From: Gammaproteobacteria bacterium
GTDB lineage: Bacteria > Pseudomonadota > Gammaproteobacteria > Granulosicoccales > Granulosicoccaceae
DNA: 12,448 bases
Direction: 5' to 3'
Assembly (NCBI GenBank): GCA_020444765.1
Contig: JAGRHW010000070.1
Span: 1 to 12,448 of the forward strand
The first letter of the stretch is position 1. The number at the start of each line of letters is the position of its first letter. This document shows positions 8,072 through 12,448 of this stretch, piece by piece. The notes below the pieces were generated by a model. The model saw only the letters and a program-made list of their open reading frames with translations, was not told where the DNA came from and searched no databases. The position numbers and the translations under genes were made by a program.

Positions 8072-8638
8072 TCAGGGGCAAGAGACATCCTGACCCGCCA
8101 TATTTTCAACAATGTCGTTGCTGTTAGTGTCCACCGCCTTGCGAATCGCGCCGGTCAGAACAATATTGACGGCCTTGGCCGATTCGGCCCCACGGTCATC
8201 ACAGATTACGAAATAGCCGATCGAGTCGGTATTGCCACGTGATCGGTAGCGGACGAAACCGGTATTGGTGAAATTGTTGGACAGCAGGGATTGCTCGTCC
8301 TCGAGTTCACCGTTGACCCTGAGAATCTCTTCCGTCCCATTGACCGAGCCATTGTTGTCCTCATCCACGAAAACCAGCCATCCGTCGCTCCAGTCATCGC
8401 CGCTGGCACAACTGCTGTCACTGGCCCGGGCGCAAAGTGCGACCGAGGTTGAGCGCTTGACGGCTTCAGATCTTGCGTAACTGAGCTCGCTGACCAGCGC
8501 GTTGTAGGTCGCTGATTGCCGGCCGTTCAGGATCATATTTCTAAAACTGGGCACACCCGTGGCAATAAGAATCGCAGCCACCGACATAGTGACGATCAAT
8601 TCAATAAGCGTGAAACCCGCGTTAAGTCTTTTTGCCAT
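8072..8638 (-). CDS. fimT: GspH/FimT-family minor pilin (FimT/FimU-like)
   Basis: This 188-residue prepilin has the leader MAKRLNAG, cleavage after Gly8, FTLIELIVTMSVAAIL and Glu13 as Glu5. The GspH/FimT domain follows: the helix SATYNALVSELSYARSEAVKRS (43-63), a VALC strand, DDWSDGWLVF (81-90) and an acidic loop DEDNNGSVNGTE (92-103) with the spacing of an EF-hand loop. Cysteines at 69, 77, 146 and 187 could form two disulfides. Near the C-terminus, where DNA-binding FimT proteins carry GRxR, this one reads GAIR (163-166). Being first in the operon and directly before pilV is the position of FimU in Pseudomonas, so the symbol could equally be fimU. Only one gene of this family is present where P. 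aeruginosa has two. A GGGG stretch lies very close to the ATG and is a weak ribosome site. Confidence 0.88.
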   Translation of the reverse strand: MAKRLNAGFTLIELIVTMSVAAILIATGVPSFRNMILNGRQSATYNALVSELSYARSEAVKRSTSVALCARASDSSCASGDDWSDGWLVFVDEDNNGSVNGTEEILRVNGELEDEQSLLSNNFTNTGFVRYRSRGNTDSIGYFVICDDRGAESAKAVNIVLTGAIRKAVDTNSNDIVENMAGQDVSCP

Positions 8639-8866
8639 AATCCCCGTTAACGGCAGACGACTGGAGAGTTTTAGCTAAGGTCGTGTAAAGATGGGCAAAA
8701 GTGAGCGGGCATAGACATTTCGGCCATCGAAAAACCGCCGTCTGCCCTGGTTCTGTATGACGGAATCGTCCTGATTCCCTGGATTTAGTTGATCCTTGGT
8801 GAGTTTATCGACGGCTGCAAGGTTTTATTAAGCAAAGACGTTCGGCAGATAAGACGGAAGTGGCGG
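8639..8866. other. intergenic region between the dpp and pilus operons
   Basis: No convincing coding region lies here. Transcription enters from dppF on the right and the pilus operon starts at the left edge, so this region should hold the dpp terminator and the pilus promoter. I see no good sigma-70 -35/-10 pair: a TTTACA-like hexamer on the minus strand (near 8685-8690) has no TATAAT partner at 16-18 bases. No sigma-54 -24/-12 pair has correct spacing. A 10-bp palindrome CCGTTAACGG lies at 8644-8653, next to the first pilin's ribosome site. No hairpin with a T-tract was found. Confidence 0.6.
8762..8778. repeat. short perfect hairpin between dppF and the pilus operon
   Basis: GGAATC and GATTCC form a perfect 6-bp stem around a 5-base loop, about 90 bp past the dppF stop. 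Neither strand has a T-run after it, so a classical rho-independent terminator is unlikely. It may slow or mark the end of the dpp transcript, or be chance. Confidence 0.3.
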
Positions 8867-9850
8867 TCAGGGTGTATCGTTCAGCGGAAAATGGCAGGCG
8901 ACCAGGTGCCCGGCGACTTCCCGGAGAACCGGGCGTTCCTTGACGCAACGCGGCTGCATATGAGGGCAACGGGTGTGAAAAGTGCAGCCTTCGGGTGGAT
9001 TGATCGGTGAGGGCAGTTCGCCACTGAGGCGGGTCTTTTCAAGTTCGGCTACCTGTTCGAGCCGCGGCATTGAAGAGAGCAGGGCCTGCGTGTAAGGGTG
9101 TAGTGGGTGACTGAAGATCTCTTCAGTAGCGCCTTGTTCCACGGTTTTGCCAAGGTACATAACCATGACTTCATCAGCGATATGCTTGACCACGCTCAAA
9201 TCATGGGAAATGAAAACGTAAGCAAGTCCGAGACGCTCTTGTAGATCCATCAGCAGGTTGAGAATCTGGGCCTGTATCGAAACATCGAGTGCGGACACCG
9301 GCTCATCCGCGACGATAATCGAAGGGTTGAGAATCAGGGCACGCGCAATCGCGATCCGTTGCCGTTGACCGCCGGAAAACATATGCGGGTAGCGATGATA
9401 TTGTTCTGGCCGCAGACCCACCAGCCGCATGGTTTCCAGCACGCGCTCGCGTCGTTCGGCGGCGCTCAGCCGGGTATTGATTTTCAGCGGTTCCTGAAGG
9501 ATAGCGCCGATTTTTTTCCGTGGATTCAACGAGCCGTAGGGGTTTTGAAAAATAATCTGCACCGCGCGGCGGATGACCTTCTTTTCCTGTTCAGTGGTTT
9601 CACTGACCCGCTTGTCGCCGATATACAGTTCACCGGCAGTTGCATTCTCGATCAGTGTCAGCTGACGCGCGAGCGTCGTCTTTCCGCAGCCGGACTCGCC
9701 GACGATCGCCAGCGTCTGTCCCTTGGTGAGTGAAAACGATACTCCGTCGAGCGCCTTGACAGTGGACTTACCCTTCAGAAAGCCGTTTGATACCTCGTAA
9801 TAACGGCACAGTTCCCGGGCATGCAGTACCGGTTCAACAGAGCTCTCCAT
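8867..9850 (-). CDS. dppF: dipeptide/oligopeptide ABC transporter ATPase, DppF-type
   Basis: This cytoplasmic ATPase has 327 residues. Motifs in order are Walker A GESGCGKT (51-58), Q-loop Gln102, signature FSGGQRQRIAIARA (158-171), Walker B IIVADEP (178-184) with SALD after it, and switch His216 in ISHD. The C-terminal oligopeptide/dipeptide-transporter extension follows, with HPYTQALLSS and four cysteines (289, 295, 302, 319). It is expected to pair with DppD and drive peptide import through DppB/DppC. The start at 9850 is chosen over an upstream ATG at 9883 because a strong GGGAGG lies 7 bases before it and it sits just after the dppD stop. It is the last gene of the dpp operon in the window. 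DppF versus OppF cannot be settled without the substrate-binding protein. Confidence 0.93.
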   Translation of the reverse strand: MESSVEPVLHARELCRYYEVSNGFLKGKSTVKALDGVSFSLTKGQTLAIVGESGCGKTTLARQLTLIENATAGELYIGDKRVSETTEQEKKVIRRAVQIIFQNPYGSLNPRKKIGAILQEPLKINTRLSAAERRERVLETMRLVGLRPEQYHRYPHMFSGGQRQRIAIARALILNPSIIVADEPVSALDVSIQAQILNLLMDLQERLGLAYVFISHDLSVVKHIADEVMVMYLGKTVEQGATEEIFSHPLHPYTQALLSSMPRLEQVAELEKTRLSGELPSPINPPEGCTFHTRCPHMQPRCVKERPVLREVAGHLVACHFPLNDTP

Positions 9851-9852
9851 AA

Positions 9853-10821
9853 TCAGGCCTCCCTGTTCAGGGCGAAAAAGCAACGCACCGTCCGTTCCGC
9901 GTCGCCTTCGAGTGCGGGCTCTTCAAGCCGGCACCTGTCCTGGGCGTAGGCGCAGCGGGGATTCAAAAGACAACCCTGCGGCCGGTCGTACTCACCGGGC
10001 ACCACGCCGGGAATCGTCGAGAGCCGCGATTTTCCGGCGCTACGTTCCGGCAGGGCATTTAACAACGCTTCGGTATAGGGATGTGCAGGCTGTTTGAAAA
10101 CCGCGTCCACTTTACCGGTTTCGACGACCTGTCCGGCGTACATGACCACGATATCCTCACAGGATTGCGAGACCACGGCCAGATCATGTGTGATAAGAAT
10201 CAAGCCCATGCCGCGTTCTGCCTGGATGTCTGACAGCAGATCCATGATCTGGGCCTGGATAGTTACATCAAGCGCCGTAGTCGGTTCATCGGCAATCAAC
10301 AAACCGGGGTTGCAGGCAATCGCCATGGCGATCATCACCCGCTGGCTCATGCCGCCCGACAACTGGTGTGGATAAACCGAGAGGCGTTTTGCCGGGTCCG
10401 GGATGCCGACCTGGGTAAGTAATTCGATCGAGCGTTTCCGCCGGTTGGAACGGGAGCCGCCCTCGTGAGCCCGCAGGGTTTCCATCAACTGATAACCGAC
10501 TGTGTAACAAGGGTCCAGGCTTGCCATCGGGTCCTGGAAAATCATCGCGATTTCCTTGCCGATGATTTTTCGCCGTTGTTTGGCCGGCATACTCAGCAGA
10601 TCCTGATCCCGGAAATTCAGGGATTTGGCCGTGACCCGGCCGGGAAAATCGATCAAACCCATAATCGCCAGCGAGGTGACCGATTTGCCGGAACCCGATT
10701 CGCCGACGATGCCGAGTTTCTGGCCTGACGAAACAGTCAGGTTGATGCGGTCGACGGCACGGAACGGGCGGTCGACTTCGCCGAATTCAACGGTGAGATC
10801 TTCGACCCGTAATAACGTCAT
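9853..10821 (-). CDS. dppD: dipeptide/oligopeptide ABC transporter ATPase, DppD-type
   Basis: This ATPase has 322 residues from the ATG at 10821, which shares a base with the dppC stop (TGATG). The frame extends further upstream, but that part would lie inside dppC and has no family similarity. Motifs are Walker A GESGSGKS (40-47), Q-loop Gln96, signature [14 protein letters not shown] (154-167), Walker B LLIADEP (174-180) with TTALD, and switch His212 in ITHD. The C-terminal domain carries GCLLNPRC (283-290) and further cysteines at 297 and 314, spaced almost as in the partner ATPase. The SGGM variant of the signature, not SGGQ, is usual for DppD/OppD. It should form the heterodimeric ATPase with DppF on the cytoplasmic face of the permease. 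Confidence 0.93.
   Translation of the reverse strand: MTLLRVEDLTVEFGEVDRPFRAVDRINLTVSSGQKLGIVGESGSGKSVTSLAIMGLIDFPGRVTAKSLNFRDQDLLSMPAKQRRKIIGKEIAMIFQDPMASLDPCYTVGYQLMETLRAHEGGSRSNRRKRSIELLTQVGIPDPAKRLSVYPHQLSGGMSQRVMIAMAIACNPGLLIADEPTTALDVTIQAQIMDLLSDIQAERGMGLILITHDLAVVSQSCEDIVVMYAGQVVETGKVDAVFKQPAHPYTEALLNALPERSAGKSRLSTIPGVVPGEYDRPQGCLLNPRCAYAQDRCRLEEPALEGDAERTVRCFFALNREA
9858..9863 (-). promoter_or_regulatory. strong Shine-Dalgarno fixing the dppF start
   Basis: On the minus strand this reads GGGAGG, inside the end of dppD and 7 bases from the ATG at 9848-9850. It is the clearest ribosome site in the window and decides the dppF start against the upstream ATG at 9883. Confidence 0.8.
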
Positions 10822-11726
10822 CAGCGTTTCAACCTCGGGTCGAGTGCATCGCGCAAACCGTCGCCCATCAGATTGAAGGCGAGCACAGTAATCAGGATTG
10901 CAAGCCCGGGAAAGGTCACCACCCACCAGGCCCGTTGGATGAACTGGCGTGCTTCTGCAAGCATGGTGCCCCATTCCGGCGTGGGAGGTTGGGCGCCAAG
11001 CCCGAGAAAACCGAGTCCGGCGGCCGAAAGAATGGCCTCGGAAAAGCCAAGCGTGGCCTGTACGATCAGCGGTGCCATGCAGTTGGGCAAAATATTGATA
11101 AACATCTGCCGTGGAGTGCCGGCGCCGGCAATCTGGCTGGCGACGACATAGTCCTTGCTGAGTTCGGTCTTGACCGAGGCGCGTGTCAGGCGAACATAAT
11201 GCGGCATGATGACGATTGCAACCGCAATCATGGCGTTGGTGAGGCTGGGGCCGAGGATCGCGACGATGGCGATGGCGAGTAACAGGCTTGGCAATGCAAG
11301 AATGATATCCATCAGGCGCATGATGAGTGTTTCGATCCAGCCGCCGAAGAAGCCGGCGAACAGGCCCAGCAGAATGCCGGTGCCCAGCGACAAGGTGACC
11401 ACGATGGTGCCAACCAGCAGGGAAATCCGCGAACCGTAAATGATCCGCGACAGTATATCCCGACCGATATCATCGGTCCCGAGCAGAAATTTGATCTGAC
11501 CACCTTCGAGCCAGGCCGGCGGCAGCAGCAGGGAGTCTCTGAACTGTGCTGCCGGCGCATACGGCGACAGCAGGGGAGCGAAGAGCGCCACCAGGGTCAC
11601 GAACACGATAATGATCAGGCCAGCGACCGCACCTTTATTGGCGTGGAACTGTTTCCAGAATTCGGCGAAAGGCGAGGGTGGTTTTCCCTCGTGCTGTGCC
11701 GTGTTGCTTGTTAGCGGTGAGTCCAT
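10821..11726 (-). CDS. dppC: dipeptide/oligopeptide ABC transporter permease, DppC-type
   Basis: This inner-membrane permease has 301 residues. An N-terminal cytoplasmic segment precedes a first membrane helix (about 33-55). A periplasmic stretch then contains [20 protein letters not shown] (81-100), the hallmark of DppC/OppC. Further hydrophobic helices run at about 103-127, 137-159, 163-178, 217-240 and 265-288. The cytoplasmic coupling loop (the EAA-like region) lies at about 192-216, in the segment starting [12 protein letters not shown]. The signature [17 protein letters not shown] (237-253) is also typical. It should form the translocation path with DppB and contact the ATPases. The start lies 9 bp after the dppB stop, yet no Shine-Dalgarno is visible before it (the bases read ATTCCT), so translation may depend on coupling to dppB. 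Confidence 0.93.
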   Translation of the reverse strand: MDSPLTSNTAQHEGKPPSPFAEFWKQFHANKGAVAGLIIIVFVTLVALFAPLLSPYAPAAQFRDSLLLPPAWLEGGQIKFLLGTDDIGRDILSRIIYGSRISLLVGTIVVTLSLGTGILLGLFAGFFGGWIETLIMRLMDIILALPSLLLAIAIVAILGPSLTNAMIAVAIVIMPHYVRLTRASVKTELSKDYVVASQIAGAGTPRQMFINILPNCMAPLIVQATLGFSEAILSAAGLGFLGLGAQPPTPEWGTMLAEARQFIQRAWWVVTFPGLAILITVLAFNLMGDGLRDALDPRLKR

Positions 11727-11735
11727 AGGAATAAA

Positions 11736-12448
11736 TCAGGAATGCCGGATACGCGGGTTGACCAGGCCGTAAATCAGGTCAACGATTAAATTAACGATCA
11801 TGATGACGATCGCCACAATCAGAATCCCGCCCTGCACGGCCGGGTAGTCCCGACGGCTGATGGAATCGACCAGCCATTTGCCGATGCCCGGCCAGGAAAA
11901 AATGGTTTCCGTCAGTATCGCACCGGCGAACAACACGCCGACCTGCAAGCCGATAACGGTAATCACGGGAATCATGGCATTGCGCAGCGCATGCACGAAA
12001 ATCACGCGTAGCGGTGACAAACCTTTAGCGCGGGCCGTCTTGATGTATTCCTCCTGTATCACTTCAAGCATGGAGGAGCGGGTCATGCGGGCGATCACCG
12101 CCAGCGGGATGGTGCCGAGCGCGACCGCTGGCAGGATCAGATGCCGCGCGGCCGATTTAAACGCGTCGAAATCGCCGGCAAGCAGCGAATCGATCAACAT
12201 AAAACCGGTCACCGGCTCGATGTAATACATTACGGAAATACGTCCCGAGACGGGCGTCCAGCCGAGGGTGACGGAAAAAAACAGAATCAACAGCAGCGCC
12301 CACCAGAAAACCGGCATCGAGTAACCGGTCAGGGAGACGCCCATGACCGTGTGGTCGACAAAAGTGCCGCGTTTGACGGCCGCCAGCATGCCGGCCGGCA
12401 GGCCGATCACGATAGCGAACAGGATGGCAAAAAAAGACAGCTCGACGG
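11736..12448 (-). CDS. dppB: dipeptide/oligopeptide ABC transporter permease, DppB-type (5' end outside window)
   Basis: The frame runs to the window edge without a stop, giving 236 C-terminal residues of a protein that usually has 310-340, so about 100 N-terminal residues are missing. A GTG at 12408-12410 is internal, since the membrane helix continues upstream of it. Visible features are several hydrophobic helices, the segment GYSMPVFWWALLL, the coupling loop EYIKTARAKGLSPLRVIF (about 133-150 of the fragment), the signature AGAILTETIFSWPGIGKWLV, RRDYPAVQGG and the final NPRIRH typical of DppB. It is the inner-membrane partner of DppC. The gene for the periplasmic binding protein is not in the window and may lie upstream of this one. 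Confidence 0.93.
   Translation of the reverse strand, partial: VELSFFAILFAIVIGLPAGMLAAVKRGTFVDHTVMGVSLTGYSMPVFWWALLLILFFSVTLGWTPVSGRISVMYYIEPVTGFMLIDSLLAGDFDAFKSAARHLILPAVALGTIPLAVIARMTRSSMLEVIQEEYIKTARAKGLSPLRVIFVHALRNAMIPVITVIGLQVGVLFAGAILTETIFSWPGIGKWLVDSISRRDYPAVQGGILIVAIVIMIVNLIVDLIYGLVNPRIRHS

Noticed and set aside
8656..8664. On the minus strand CCAGTCGTC, a 7 of 9 match to the AlgR-type site CCGTTCGTC known for the Pseudomonas fimU operon
   Set aside because: A 7 of 9 match is expected about once every few hundred bases on two strands, so it is not better than chance here. It also lies too close to the start codon to judge without a mapped promoter.
8708..8725. Possible sigma-54 promoter around the minus-strand TGGC ... 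TGC
   Set aside because: The distance between the GG and GC elements is three bases too long for a -24/-12 promoter.
8652..8746. 8-bp inverted repeat GGCAGACG (8652-8659) and CGTCTGCC (8739-8746) that could make a leader hairpin before the first pilin gene
   Set aside because: The arms are nearly 80 bases apart, and an 8-bp match in a region of this size is likely by chance.
9851..9883. Upstream ATG at 9883 for the dppF gene
   Set aside because: It would lie inside dppD, it has no ribosome site, and the added residues do not fit the family; the GGGAGG site points to 9850.
10822..10974. N-terminal extension of dppD up to 10974
   Set aside because: The extra residues overlap the dppC coding region and look like out-of-frame translation; family similarity begins at [13 protein letters not shown].

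Overview
The window reads as ordinary gammaproteobacterial chromosome of moderate GC content (about half G+C by eye). The evidence is the type IV pilus minor-pilin operon in the Pseudomonas/Xanthomonas-type order, a MaeB-type malic enzyme with its C-terminal phosphotransacetylase-like domain, and a DppBCDF-type peptide ABC transporter. I cannot place it below class level. There is no mobile element, CRISPR array, tRNA or rRNA.

Layout. Positions 1-882 (+) hold the 3' end of maeB. It converges, across only 24 bp, on a leftward operon at 907-8638 (-) in the transcriptional order fimT/fimU-like, pilV, pilW, pilX, pilY1, pilE. A gene-poor gap of 228 bp (8639-8866) follows. A second leftward operon fills 8867-12448 (-) in the order dppB (5' end outside the window), dppC, dppD, dppF.

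How the genes work together. The minor pilins FimT/U, PilV, PilW, PilX and PilE carry class III prepilin leaders or the related hydrophobic N-terminus. In the known system they are cleaved and methylated by PilD and assemble with PilY1 into the priming and tip complex of the type IV pilus, which serves adhesion, twitching and surface sensing. The pilV-pilW-pilX-pilY1 junctions overlap (TGATG or ATGA), suggesting translational coupling. The downstream pilE has its own AGGA ribosome binding site. The dpp genes encode two inner-membrane permeases and two ATPases that import di- or oligopeptides; the binding protein is not in the window.

Most notable feature. PilY1 is large (1567 aa). Its von Willebrand factor A domain is split by about 600 residues that contain three tandem diverged copies of a beta-rich module of roughly 140 aa. 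This is an elaborated tip adhesin rather than a new system. I found no evidence for a wholly undescribed system here.
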